64,000 nucleotides of DNA from CAZBLK01 sp964492715 (GCA_964492715.1 CAZBLK010000002.1:62001-126000); one strand, 5' to 3'. Positions 17,706-26,288 are shown, counted from the stretch's first letter. Translations and numbers: made by a program. The notes: generated from the sequence alone by a model not told the origin.

Positions 17706-18896
17706 CTATTCAAAAAACCTTGCTGGCTTTTGGCTTGCCATTTTTGCAAGCATTTCCGCTGGGTTTTTCACCTTTGAAAGGAAAATCATTGCGGCGATAA
17801 TATAAGGCTTGTAACCTGCTTGCTTGTAAAGCGGAACACGGTATCTGTCAAAAACAGAAGCCGCAACCTCGCCTTGTTTGCACGAAACGTCTGTTATGTC
17901 GGCAGGCAAGCAGTGCATGTATAACGCTTTTCCGTCTTTTGTAAGCTGCATCATTTCTTCGGTACATTCCCAGTCCTTGTGGTTTGCGTTTTGTGCAAGA
18001 AGTTCTTTTTCTAAAGCTTTTATACCGTCAAAGTCGTTGTCTGCGTAAAGGTTTGTGCGTTTTTCCATTGCCGCAAAAGGCGCCCAGCTTTTTGGGTAAA
18101 CAATGTCTGCGCCAGAAAACGCCGATTTCATGTCATTTGACTTTACAAACTTGCCGCCTGTAGCTTCTGCATTTTTTGAAGCAATTGCTAAAACCTCTGG
18201 CATAATTTCGTAGCCCTCTGGGTGCGCAAGGTGAACTTCCATTCCAAAGCGTGTCATAAGCCCAACAATGCCTTGCGGAACGGAAAGCGGCTTGCCGTAA
18301 GACGGAGAATAAGCCCACGTCATTGCAACTTTTTTGCCTTTCAAGTTTTCCACGCCGCCGAAGTGGTTTATAATGTGCAGCATATCAGCCATTGACTGCG
18401 TTGGGTGGTCGATGTCGCATTGCAGGTTTACAAGCGTTGGGCGTTGTTCCAAAACGCCATCTTTAAAGCCTTCTTGAACAGCTTGCGAAACTTCTTTCAT
18501 GTATGTATGGCCTTTGCCTATGTACATGTCGTCACGAATGCCTATTACGTCTGCCATAAACGAAACCATGTTTGCCGTTTCACGCACAGTTTCGCCGTGG
18601 GCTATTTGGCTTTTGCCCTCGTCTAGGTCTTGCACTTCAAGCCCTAAAAGGTTGCACGCACTTGCAAACGAAAAGCGTGTGCGTGTCGAGTTGTCACGGA
18701 ACAGTGAAATACCTAGTCCGCTGTCGAAAATTTTTGGGCTTATGTTTTCCTCACGGAGTTTGCGGAGTGCGTCTGCTACGGCGTAAACAGCGTGAATTTC
18801 GTCGTCTGTTTTGTCCCAAGTAAGGAAAAAGTCGTTTTGGTACATTTCCTTAAAGTTTAAAGTGTTTAGTTTGTTGGTGTATGTTTCTATGCTCAT
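17706..18896 (-). CDS. ygeW: YgeW, knotted carbamoyltransferase
   Basis: The 396-residue transcarbamylase family member resembles YgeW rather than ornithine carbamoyltransferase. The carbamoyl-phosphate signature is FRDNSTRTRFSFASA (residues about 70-84), with HPTQSMADM and MHCLPAD also seen. Family knowledge: the natural substrate is unsettled, but the enzyme is thought to run phosphorolytically, yielding carbamoyl phosphate for carbamate kinase. arcC precedes it in the same operon, which fits ATP formation. An AAGGAGGAAC ribosome site is present. Confidence 0.92.
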   Translation of the reverse strand: MSIETYTNKLNTLNFKEMYQNDFFLTWDKTDDEIHAVYAVADALRKLREENISPKIFDSGLGISLFRDNSTRTRFSFASACNLLGLEVQDLDEGKSQIAHGETVRETANMVSFMADVIGIRDDMYIGKGHTYMKEVSQAVQEGFKDGVLEQRPTLVNLQCDIDHPTQSMADMLHIINHFGGVENLKGKKVAMTWAYSPSYGKPLSVPQGIVGLMTRFGMEVHLAHPEGYEIMPEVLAIASKNAEATGGKFVKSNDMKSAFSGADIVYPKSWAPFAAMEKRTNLYADNDFDGIKALEKELLAQNANHKDWECTEEMMQLTKDGKALYMHCLPADITDVSCKQGEVAASVFDRYRVPLYKQAGYKPYIIAAMIFLSKVKNPAEMLAKMASQKPARFFE

Positions 18897-18926
18897 GGTT
18901 GTTCCTCCTTGTTAGTTGAAAAGATT

Positions 18927-18979
18927 AAGACCTTGGGGGCTCTGCCCCCAAACCCCCGCAAGGGGCTTGCCCCTTGACC
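18927..18979. repeat. Double-hairpin repeat, copy 6 (between arcC and ygeW)
   Basis: Near-perfect copy in the roughly 180-base gap separating arcC from ygeW, with a following T run (CCCTTTTTT) on the plus strand. Confidence 0.85.
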
Positions 18980-19077
18980 CTTTTTTAAAAAAGATGGGTT
19001 GTAAAAAAGCGGCTTTACTTTGTTTATCTTTAAGTAAAACCGCTGTGTTTTTGCGTTTAATAATTACCGTTTAACAA

Positions 19078-20013
19078 TTACATAGTTATCCTAGTTCCTG
19101 TTTGTCCTGCTATGCCTTCTTTAGCTTTTTCCAAAAGTGTAATAAGAGCAGTTCTGTCTTTGCCTGATTTTGCAAATTTAACAGCCGCTTCAATTTTTGG
19201 AAGCATAGAGCCTGGGGCAAAGTGACCTTCCTTGCAATATTGTTCTGCTTGTTCAACTGTTATTTCGTCAAGCCATTTTACATCTGGCTTGCCAAAGTTT
19301 ATAGCTGCTTTTTCAACTGCTGTAAGAATAATTAAAGCGTCTGCGTTGATAAGTTGTGCAAGAAGTGCTGAAGCAAAGTCTTTGTCAACGACAGCTTGTG
19401 CGCCGTTTAGGCGGTTGTCGTCACCGAGTGTTACTGGTATGCCACCACCACCAACTGTAATTACAAGCTGGCCAGCTTCAATTAAAGCTTTTACAGTGTC
19501 CTTTTCAATTACGTCAATAGGCTTTGGCGAAGCAATTACTTGGCGATAGCCACGCCCTGCATCTTCCTTCATTGGAACGCCTTTTTTTGTAAACTCGTCG
19601 GCTTCTTCCTTTGTGTAAAACCTTCCAATAGGCTTCGTTGGGTTTTGGAATTCGGGGGCGTCTTTGTCAACTAAAGTTTGAGTAATAATTGTAGCAACAG
19701 GCATGTTTATTTTGCGAGCCAAAAGTTCTTCACGCAAAGCGTTTTGCAAGTCATACCCAATGTAGCCTTGGCTCATTGCAACGCACATTGACATAGGCAT
19801 TTTGTCAAACTTAGGGTCGGCAGTAGCCGCAATGTCCATAGCAAGGTTTATCATGCCAACCTGCGGTCCATTACCATGGGAAACAACAACTTGGTGCCCT
19901 TCTTCAATTAAGTCAACGATAGCCTTTGATGTAATTCTTACGGCTTCCATTTGTTCCTTTAGGTTGTTTCCAAGAGCGTTGCCGCCAAGTGCGATTACAA
20001 TTTTTTTACCCAA
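19078..20013 (-). CDS. arcC: Carbamate kinase
   Basis: Transfers phosphate from carbamoyl phosphate to ADP, giving ATP, CO2 and ammonia. The N-terminal IVIALGGNAL, HGNGPQVG and the late ITVGGGGIPV motifs are diagnostic, and the ~311-residue length is standard. I chose the TTG at 20013 because AGGAGG sits 7 bases upstream and the product then starts GKKIVIALGG. It is the first gene of the purine operon, behind a good promoter, and supplies the energy-yielding last step. Confidence 0.93.
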   Translation of the reverse strand: MGKKIVIALGGNALGNNLKEQMEAVRITSKAIVDLIEEGHQVVVSHGNGPQVGMINLAMDIAATADPKFDKMPMSMCVAMSQGYIGYDLQNALREELLARKINMPVATIITQTLVDKDAPEFQNPTKPIGRFYTKEEADEFTKKGVPMKEDAGRGYRQVIASPKPIDVIEKDTVKALIEAGQLVITVGGGGIPVTLGDDNRLNGAQAVVDKDFASALLAQLINADALIILTAVEKAAINFGKPDVKWLDEITVEQAEQYCKEGHFAPGSMLPKIEAAVKFAKSGKDRTALITLLEKAKEGIAGQTGTRITM

Positions 20014-20070
20014 AAAAATCCCTCCTAGAATATGTAAAAACAATTGCTATAAATTGTTATATATGTTGTA

Positions 20071-20099
20071 ATAATAATTTATTATAATGTATTTGTCAA
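20071..20099 (-). promoter_or_regulatory. Promoter of the arcC-ygeW-ygeY-ssnA-ygfK operon
   Basis: On the minus strand TTGACA (20094-20099) and TATTAT (20071-20076) are separated by exactly 17 bases, about 60 bases before the arcC start. Confidence 0.75.
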
Positions 20100-20219
20100 G
20101 ATAATTTTTTATCATTGAGCAAAATTTTTTATGTTATTTGTCGGTTATATGGATTAACAAGATTAAATTTTCAGTAAACTTTTACATTAAATTTGTTTAG
20201 TCTTTTTATAATGCGCAAA

Positions 20220-20360
20220 ATAAAACCTGGAATCTCAGGGGGGGTTGAGGCTCCAGGTTGAGGGGGAATATGCTTATGGCATACCATAAGCTTGTTTGGT
20301 ACTGTCTAACTCCTGTATAGGCTTGCTCTGCAAAAGCCGTAACTGGAATTAGTTTACAAT
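20220..20360 (-). ncRNA. Candidate structured small RNA ending in a terminator
   Basis: Read on the minus strand the segment forms three successive hairpins: GGCTT/AAGCC near 20325, a perfect GCTTATGG/CCATAAGC at 20272-20291, and AACCTGGA/TCCAGGTT at 20224-20259 followed by TTATTTT. It ends about 120 bases before the arcC promoter, so it is not the arcC leader. The 75-codon frame across it has no clear ribosome site. I do not recognise an Rfam family. The promoter was not identified. Confidence 0.4.
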
Positions 20361-20483
20361 AATAATAATTTCCGTTTTTTGAAAATTTATACATAAATAA
20401 TAAAAATTTTATATTTACTAAAGGCACAAACACAAGCCCTTGAATATTATAAAAAATAGTATGTCAAAAACAGGAGGGCAAAT

Positions 20484-20933
20484 ATGAAAAAACTTGACCC
20501 AAATAAAGTTTTTGTGCAGTATCGAGGAATGATAGTGACACCATACGACCCAGTGAACGAAAGAAAGTACACAATTACACATTCCGACAAGACAGCCGAA
20601 CTTTTTGTGTTTGTAGGAAACGAATATGCAACAGACCAAGCTACAAAAATGCGTGATGACGTAAGGATTCAGTGGGTAAAAACAAAATTCGGGCTTGCGC
20701 TTGCAGGAGTAGTTATTGTGGACGGAGAAGGCGTAATTGGGAATGCTGCCATGCGGAACAGAATTTTCCTAAAAGAAATGCCGACTGCTCTGCAAGCATT
20801 GCGCCAAGCCGACAGGTTTTTGTTTAAGCAAAGGCCTGCTCTTGACAAGGCTAATGTTTACATTAAATTTGCTTCAACTCTGCCTGCTTTTGATAGGACG
20901 TATAGCTTTGGGGAAATTGGGTTTTATAGGTGA
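20484..20933 (+). CDS. Bacterial stay-green (SGR) family protein
   Basis: The 149-residue protein aligns by eye with plant stay-green/SGR Mg-dechelatases and their bacterial homologues: RKYTITHSDKTAEL, MRDDVRIQW, IFLKEMPTALQAL and LPAFDR. Plant SGR removes Mg from chlorophyll a. Bacterial homologues occur in non-photosynthetic Clostridia and Chloroflexota and their physiological role is unclear. CAGGAGGGCAAAT precedes the ATG. It is transcribed away from the purine operon, with a double-hairpin repeat after its stop, and appears monocistronic. Confidence 0.8.
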   Translation: MKKLDPNKVFVQYRGMIVTPYDPVNERKYTITHSDKTAELFVFVGNEYATDQATKMRDDVRIQWVKTKFGLALAGVVIVDGEGVIGNAAMRNRIFLKEMPTALQALRQADRFLFKQRPALDKANVYIKFASTLPAFDRTYSFGEIGFYR

Positions 20934-20941
20934 GGGTTAAA

Positions 20942-20987
20942 ACCTGGGGGCTCTGCCCCCAACCCCTCAAGGCGCTTACCCCTTGAC
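20942..20987. repeat. Double-hairpin repeat, copy 7
   Basis: Slightly degenerate copy (CCTGGGGGCTCTGCCCCC) between the convergent stay-green and CNNM/CorC genes. Confidence 0.75.
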
Positions 20988-21010
20988 CATTTTTTTACTT
21001 AGAGTTTTAT

Positions 21011-22267
21011 CTAGTTTTTAGGTTCAATTACAACCTTCAATTTTTCAATCCTGTTTTTATCAACTTCATGTACAATAAACTTAACGTCGCCTTCTATAAT
21101 GAACTCATTCTTTCCTGGAATGTGCCCTACAACTCCGCTAAAATAACCGCCAATCGAGTCAAAATCTTCCGATTCTATTGAGGTGTTAAAAAAGTCGTTA
21201 ACGTCATTTATTTTTGTTTCACCAAGCACAATGTACTCGTTGTCAGAAATTGTTTCAATTTCCTGCTCAAAGTCGTCAAACTCGTCTGCAATGTCACCAA
21301 CAATTTCTTCTATCAAGTCTTCAAGTGTAACAATGCCAGACGTTCCGCCGTATTCGTCAAGAATTACAGCCATCAAAACAGAGTTTGCACGCATAGTTGC
21401 AAAAAGCTCTCTCGTAGGCTTTGACTCATAGGTAAAAAACGGCTCACGCATGTAGTCGTCAAGCTTAAAGGTTTGCTTGTCGGTAAACGCAAAGTCCCTA
21501 AGCTGCAAAATGCCTACAATGTCGTCCGTGCTTTCTTTATATACAGGAAGCCGTGAAAAACGCTCGGTTTTAAACGCTTCCATTATTTCGTCGTAAGTCG
21601 CTTCATAATTTATTGCAGTAATGTCTGTACGTGGCGTCATTACGTCTTTTGCAACAAAGTCGCCAAAGTCAAACACGTTGTTAATCATTTCTTGCTCGTC
21701 GTTCATTAAAACGCCTTCTTCAAGGCTTACGTTTACCATTGTTTTAAGCTCGGCTTCTGTAACAAGAGGTACGTCTTTATGATAGTCGCCGCCCAAAAGC
21801 TTAATTAAAAATGCCGAAATAGCCGACAAAATGTTTACAAACGGAGTAAACACAAAAAGGCAAACCCTAATTGGCGCAGCAACTAAAAGTGCAATTTTTT
21901 CGGCATCACCTGCCGCATACGTTTTTGGCGTAATTTCGCAAAAAACCAAAACTATAAATGTAAGTGCAACAGTAGAAATGCTAAGTGCTTTGCTGTTGTT
22001 GCCCCAAAGCTGCATCGAAATAGAAGTTGTAAGAGCCGATGCCGCAATGTTTACCAAATTATTTCCTATCAATATGGCACTTAGCAGTTTTTTGGGGTTT
22101 TCCAATGCTTTTTGAATAGAAGCTGCGCCTTTTAACCCTTCTTCCACCATGTTCCGAACACGAATTTTGCTTACAGTTGTAAGCGCCGTTTCAGAAATTG
22201 AAAAGAAAGCGGACAAAAACAACAAGCTAATTAGCCCAAAAAACTGCTGCCAACTGCCAGGTTCCAC
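21011..22267 (-). CDS. CNNM/CorC-type membrane protein (hemolysin family)
   Basis: A 418-residue membrane protein with an N-terminal CNNM domain of about four transmembrane segments (residues 1-190). A CBS pair (about 205-330, including MTPRTDITAI and RLPVYKESTDDIVGIL) follows, then a C-terminal CorC_HlyC domain (about 345-415, IGGYFSGVVGHIP). Such proteins export Mg or maintain Mg/Co homeostasis; the 'hemolysin' name is historical. It is a single gene facing the stay-green gene. Confidence 0.88.
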   Translation of the reverse strand: MEPGSWQQFFGLISLLFLSAFFSISETALTTVSKIRVRNMVEEGLKGAASIQKALENPKKLLSAILIGNNLVNIAASALTTSISMQLWGNNSKALSISTVALTFIVLVFCEITPKTYAAGDAEKIALLVAAPIRVCLFVFTPFVNILSAISAFLIKLLGGDYHKDVPLVTEAELKTMVNVSLEEGVLMNDEQEMINNVFDFGDFVAKDVMTPRTDITAINYEATYDEIMEAFKTERFSRLPVYKESTDDIVGILQLRDFAFTDKQTFKLDDYMREPFFTYESKPTRELFATMRANSVLMAVILDEYGGTSGIVTLEDLIEEIVGDIADEFDDFEQEIETISDNEYIVLGETKINDVNDFFNTSIESEDFDSIGGYFSGVVGHIPGKNEFIIEGDVKFIVHEVDKNRIEKLKVVIEPKN

Positions 22268-22354
22268 ATAATCACCCTTTTTTGTTTGAATTTACTTAGA
22301 ATTATACCATAAAATGGGTAAATTGCAATAGTTATTATACCCATATTATAACTA

Positions 22355-22380
22355 TACGGGCGACTTTTCAGCCGCCCGTA
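22355..22380. terminator. Stem-loop after htpG
   Basis: TACGGGCG/CGCCCGTA arms, 5 bases downstream of the htpG stop. There is no strong T run on the minus strand, so efficiency is uncertain. Confidence 0.5.
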
Positions 22381-22385
22381 ATTAT

Positions 22386-24317
22386 TTACCCTTTCAATAC
22401 TCTTTCCATCAAAGCATTGCTACGCTCAATAAACCTAGCCATAGCGTCAGTATCAAGCGTCTTATGCCCCATAACAGCAAGGTCAAACACATGCTCACAA
22501 ATTAGCTTAACATCGTCCTTTTTCCCTTCGTCGTTACGCATGTTTAGAAGTGTTTTTATAAGGCTGTTGTTTTTGTTTAAAACAAGCGTTTCTTCGTTTG
22601 CAAACATTGGCATACCGCCGCCAAACATTTTGCTCATTTCCTGCATACGCCTTGACTGCTCGGAAAGAAGAATTACAGAAGAAACAGCTTCCGATTTAAG
22701 GCTTTCTGTTTTAACCTTTAATTCTTTTTTGTCAAGCACTTCGGCAAAAAGCTTTTGAACACTTTCCGCTTCCTCTTTGTTTTCTTCTGCGCCTTCCTGC
22801 TTGTCCTTCAACGCTTCCGTAATGTCCGAGTCTATGCGGTTAAACTTTACGCTTGGCTCGTAAGACTCCAAGTATGAAATAAACGGATTGTCAAGCTTAG
22901 TTGGCAAAACAACTGCTTCAAGCTCGTTTTCTTTAAACAGTTTAATGTACTGAGATTGTTGTTTTTCGTCCGAAACGTAAAACACTTTGTCGCCAGTTTT
23001 GTCTTTGTTGCGCTCTTTAAACTCGGCAAGTGTTACATAGTCGGCAGAAGTTGTTTTAAAGAGAACAGCTTCCTTTACTTTGTCATAAAAATCTTTTTCA
23101 CGGATACAGCCGTACTTTATAAATTGGTTAATGTCCTCCCAATATCCGTTGTACGCTTCACGGTCGTTTTTAAACACTTGGTTAAGCTTGTCCGCAACCT
23201 TTTTTGTAATGTAGCCCGAAAGCTTTTTTACGTAGCTGTCGTTTTGAAGAAAGCTTCGTGACACGTTAAGCGGAAGGTCTGGGCAATCGATTACGCCTTT
23301 TAACAAAAGCAAAAACTCTGGAATAACTTCCTTTATGTTGTCTGCAATAAACACTTGGTTGTTGTAAAGCTTTACTTGCCCCTCGATAGATTCAAGCTCG
23401 TGCTTTAGCTTAGGGAAGTACAAAATTCCTTTAAGCTTAAACGGATAGTCCATGTTTAGGTGAATCCAAAACAGCGGGTCCGAAAAGTCTGAGAAGGTGC
23501 TGTGATAAAATTGCTTATACTCCTCGTCTGTGCAGTCTTTAGCTGGCTTTAGCCAAAGAGGGTTTGTTTCGTTTATTGGTGTTTCCTTTGGTTGTACAAC
23601 TTCGTCTGCTTCGCCAGCTTCTTCTGAAGCTGCTTCCGACGCTACTTCATCTGCGCTTGCTTCTTCTGCATTTTCTTCTTCCGTCTTTTTCACAGTAAAG
23701 TAAATTTCAATTGGCATAAAGCTGCAATATTTGCTTAACACTTCACGAAGCTTATATTCGTCTAAAAATTCTTCGCCGTCTGCGCCAACAAAAAGCGTAA
23801 CTGTAGTTCCTCGTTCTGCTCTGTCACTTTCTGAAAGCTCGTACTCTATTCCGCCGTCACAAACCCACTTTGCCGCTTGCTCACCGTCTCTGTAAGAAAG
23901 GGAATCAATTTGCACTTTGTCTGCAACCATAAAAGAAGAATAAAACCCAAGCCCAAAATGCCCTATAATGTCGCTGTCTTTGTCTACTTTGTCTTGATAT
24001 TTGTTCAAAAAGTCAGTTGCACCAGAAAAAGCAATTTCTGTAATATATTTTGTAATTTCTTCGGCGTTCATACCAATGCCGTTGTCAGAAACTGTAATTG
24101 TTTTTGCTTCCTTGTCTAAGTAAACGTCAATTCTGTACTGCTCGTTTTCGTCGCTTCCGTTTTCGTCCATGCCCTTTAAAAGCTTTAGCTTTGTAATTGC
24201 GTCAGCCGCATTTGAAACAAGCTCACGAATAAAAATGTCAGTGTCAGAGTAAAGCCATTTTTTAATTATTGGTAAAATGTTTTCGCTGTTAATTGATAGG
24301 TTTCCTTTTGTTGACAT
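22386..24317 (-). CDS. htpG: Molecular chaperone HtpG (Hsp90)
   Basis: ATP-dependent cytosolic chaperone, 643 residues. The GHKL ATPase motifs are visible (ELVSNAADAITKL, DNGIGM, GHFGLGFYSSF), and the middle and C-terminal domains are intact. It carries an unusual acidic Ala/Glu-rich stretch at about residues 207-245 at the junction of N and middle domains, resembling the charged linker of eukaryotic Hsp90. The ATG at 24317 follows AGGAGGAAACAAT; the longer frame runs through the promoter. A perfect CIRCE operator lies upstream, so HrcA control is expected. Confidence 0.95.
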   Translation of the reverse strand: MSTKGNLSINSENILPIIKKWLYSDTDIFIRELVSNAADAITKLKLLKGMDENGSDENEQYRIDVYLDKEAKTITVSDNGIGMNAEEITKYITEIAFSGATDFLNKYQDKVDKDSDIIGHFGLGFYSSFMVADKVQIDSLSYRDGEQAAKWVCDGGIEYELSESDRAERGTTVTLFVGADGEEFLDEYKLREVLSKYCSFMPIEIYFTVKKTEEENAEEASADEVASEAASEEAGEADEVVQPKETPINETNPLWLKPAKDCTDEEYKQFYHSTFSDFSDPLFWIHLNMDYPFKLKGILYFPKLKHELESIEGQVKLYNNQVFIADNIKEVIPEFLLLLKGVIDCPDLPLNVSRSFLQNDSYVKKLSGYITKKVADKLNQVFKNDREAYNGYWEDINQFIKYGCIREKDFYDKVKEAVLFKTTSADYVTLAEFKERNKDKTGDKVFYVSDEKQQSQYIKLFKENELEAVVLPTKLDNPFISYLESYEPSVKFNRIDSDITEALKDKQEGAEENKEEAESVQKLFAEVLDKKELKVKTESLKSEAVSSVILLSEQSRRMQEMSKMFGGGMPMFANEETLVLNKNNSLIKTLLNMRNDEGKKDDVKLICEHVFDLAVMGHKTLDTDAMARFIERSNALMERVLKG

Positions 24318-24355
24318 ATTGTTTCCTCCTATAAAACTAAAAATCTTATACACTA

Positions 24356-24383
24356 ATTCTAACAAACTTTTAAAAAAAGTCAA
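24356..24383 (-). promoter_or_regulatory. htpG promoter
   Basis: TTGACT (24378-24383) and TAGAAT (24356-24361) on the minus strand, 16-base spacer, with CIRCE immediately upstream of the -35. Confidence 0.65.
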
Positions 24384-24390
24384 TAAAAAA

Positions 24391-24417
24391 TTAGCACTCA
24401 TTTGAACAGAGTGCTAA
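24391..24417. promoter_or_regulatory. CIRCE element (HrcA operator)
   Basis: A perfect match to the consensus TTAGCACTC-N9-GAGTGCTAA. It lies 74 bases before the htpG start and 4 bases past the stop of the next gene. HrcA binding represses transcription until heat shock. Confidence 0.92.
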
Positions 24418-24420
24418 TAA

Positions 24421-24879
24421 TTAATCAATCTCTTTTAAGTTAAGCCCGTTTTGCCCAAAAAACTTTTTTACAAACTCGTCCCAGCAAGTGTCAAGTGACT
24501 TATCCATTTTAAAAACCTTTTCCTGTGAAGCCGTCGTAAACATAACATCACCGTTTTCAAAATGCATGTTCAAAAAGTAAGCCGAAGCGTTTTCGTGCAG
24601 TGACGCAACCTTTTCGCTTGGGAAAGAAAACACAATTTTCATGTGCCGTGGCTGAACCTTTCCTTTAACCAACGAAAAAACAATTGGTTTAAGCTCGCCC
24701 CATGTGCAAAAGTTGCGCTCTGTTTCCTTTTCAGTTGCAAATTCCTTGTTCAAAACACCGCTTATTTCAAAGCGTGTCAAAGAAACAACCTCAACGCCCC
24801 TAACCTCAAAAAAATCAAATGTTTCTTCACGCAGCAGCTTGCCCATAAGCGTTTTTACGTCAGAATTAAAAACGAGCAT
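24421..24879 (-). CDS. DUF5721-like conserved protein
   Basis: A 152-residue soluble protein that I recall as the clostridial DUF5721 family; no function is known. There are no transmembrane segments or catalytic motifs I can name. I chose the ATG at 24879 (MLVFNSDVKTLMGKLL) because AAGGGG lies 6 bases upstream. The longer frame would extend into a mobile foldback element. It is upstream of the htpG promoter, on the same strand. Confidence 0.6.
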   Translation of the reverse strand: MLVFNSDVKTLMGKLLREETFDFFEVRGVEVVSLTRFEISGVLNKEFATEKETERNFCTWGELKPIVFSLVKGKVQPRHMKIVFSFPSEKVASLHENASAYFLNMHFENGDVMFTTASQEKVFKMDKSLDTCWDEFVKKFFGQNGLNLKEID

Positions 24880-24913
24880 TTTGCACCCCTTGTCTTTTGT
24901 AATGTCGGTGGTT

Positions 24914-25018
24914 ATACTAATTCTGATTAAAATCATAAACAACTATCGGTCAAAACACAAAATGCTTTGTCGCATTTTGTTTCCCTCTGTTGTTTATGTA
25001 TTAATCTAGAATTAGTAT
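24914..25018. repeat. 105-bp foldback element (ATACTAATTC family), copy A
   Basis: Inverted ends ATACTAATTCTGATT / AATCTAGAATTAGTAT extend inward through ATAAACAAC/GTTGTTTAT. A second copy in opposite orientation is at 31177-31277. The left and right ends meet T-A dinucleotides, as for Tc1/mariner-type MITEs. It lies against the stop codon of the coat-kinase gene. Confidence 0.7.
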
Positions 25019-26034
25019 TATAACACCGAAAGCGTGTCTATGTACCAATCCTGAATTTCTTTGTTTGAAACTAAAGCTTCCATACGGTTGTTAATTGCGT
25101 TTGGCGTAAAGCTTCGCTTTTTGCTGTAATACTGGCCGCAAATTTTTAAAAACCTGCTAGGGTATTTAAGCAAAGCGTGAAGCAAAACAATTTCTTCCTT
25201 TTCCAGCCGAATGTTTTTGTCATACGCTGTCAAAACGTCTTGAACAGGAACAACTGTCTTGTCGTTTGCTGAAGAAATGCTCTTTAAAATTCTCTTTATA
25301 AGCTTGCTAAGGTCAAACAACCCATAGTCAATTGAAGCCGCCGAAAACCCAACAAAATAAACGTCGTTTCCGTTTAAAAGCACGTTTTCTTCCTTTACAA
25401 GCCCGTGGCAAACGTTGTTTTGTTTCTGCGCCTGCCGCCTTTTTTCTTCAAGCAGGTTGTCATCAAGCAGTGCAATTGCTTCATGTATTTTTGCCATGTA
25501 AAACTCGTAGCTTTTTAAAAACAAAACGTCAAAGTCCGAAAGACGTTTTTGGCTGGACAAACCTTTTTTTATGGAAGCCAAATATTCTTCGCCCTTTTTA
25601 AACGTAGAAAGTGTGTTTTCACTTCCACAAAAAAGTTGGCCGCTTGTTTTTTCTCCCCTTGAGCTTACATGAAAAAGAGAAAGTGCCGAAGCCGCAAGTA
25701 CGGCGTCTGATTTAAGCGTAAAAGAAACTTCTCTATAGTCAAACAAACCTGTCATTATGTAAACGCCGTCGTCTGTTTGGACGTATGGCGTGTTTTGCTG
25801 CGATAAATAAAACCTGTCCGTAAAAGCAAAGCCGTTTGCAAAAAGCTGTTCCTTCACCTCGTGCTGGAACATTATATGCTCGCAACTGTCAAAGCTTTTT
25901 CTAACAACTTTTATTCCACGCTCTGTACTGCATATGTAATAAGATTTTTCTTTTATTATTTTTTTCGCCTTAAAACCAAAATTGTGTAAAACCGAGTTTA
26001 AGGCGTTTAAGTCGTCCACACGCACACCCCCCAT
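25018..26034 (-). CDS. CotS/YsxE-like spore coat kinase-fold protein
   Basis: A 338-residue protein with the aminoglycoside-phosphotransferase-like fold of the CotS/CotI/YsxE spore coat family. The N-lobe Lys region (GIKVVRKSF), a catalytic-loop-like CHGLVKEENVLL (about residues 209-220) and VYFVGFSAASIDYGLFDL in the activation region are visible. The usual catalytic Asp of HGD/HHD is replaced by Gly-Leu, so it may be a pseudokinase. Its presence suggests an endospore former. The stop codon is at the edge of a mobile element. The start could be a GTG a few codons further in. Confidence 0.65.
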   Translation of the reverse strand: MGGVRVDDLNALNSVLHNFGFKAKKIIKEKSYYICSTERGIKVVRKSFDSCEHIMFQHEVKEQLFANGFAFTDRFYLSQQNTPYVQTDDGVYIMTGLFDYREVSFTLKSDAVLAASALSLFHVSSRGEKTSGQLFCGSENTLSTFKKGEEYLASIKKGLSSQKRLSDFDVLFLKSYEFYMAKIHEAIALLDDNLLEEKRRQAQKQNNVCHGLVKEENVLLNGNDVYFVGFSAASIDYGLFDLSKLIKRILKSISSANDKTVVPVQDVLTAYDKNIRLEKEEIVLLHALLKYPSRFLKICGQYYSKKRSFTPNAINNRMEALVSNKEIQDWYIDTLSVL

Positions 26035-26124
26035 TTTTTCACCATATTAAAGGGTATGAAAAAGAACTGGTTTTTATGTGCTTTTTGTTTTTATGATACG
26101 CTTGGGTAAAGCCCAAAGGTCTTA

Positions 26125-26287
26125 TAACCTGTGTTCAGTAAGCTGTTACCCATCTTCAAAGCGATTATTCCGCCATTCTTCGTTGTGGCGGCTTGACATA
26201 ATTTTTCTATTATGCCTTCGCCACCACGCCTAGAATGGCGAAAAATCGCTGTTTTAAATCTGGTCAACCCATTACTGAACACAGGTT
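26125..26287. repeat. 163-bp MITE-like element with CTTA target duplication
   Basis: Perfect 16-bp terminal inverted repeats, AACCTGTGTTCAGTAA (26126-26141) and TTACTGAACACAGGTT (26272-26287). They are flanked by CTTA on both sides (26121-26124 and 26288-26291). The right CTTA contains the stop codon of the EamA gene. The interior is also palindromic (GAATGGCG, AAGCGATT). Confidence 0.75.
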
Positions 26288-26288
26288 C

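Noticed and set aside
20206..20433. 75-codon minus-strand ORF
   Set aside because: It runs through three hairpins and a terminator; no ribosome site; the structured-RNA reading is more likely.
20100..20480. T-box, 6S RNA, SRP RNA or tmRNA
   Set aside because: None of the diagnostic conserved motifs of these RNAs is present.
26091..26282. 63-codon minus-strand ORF
   Set aside because: It is almost entirely inside a 163-bp inverted-repeat element and has no ribosome site.
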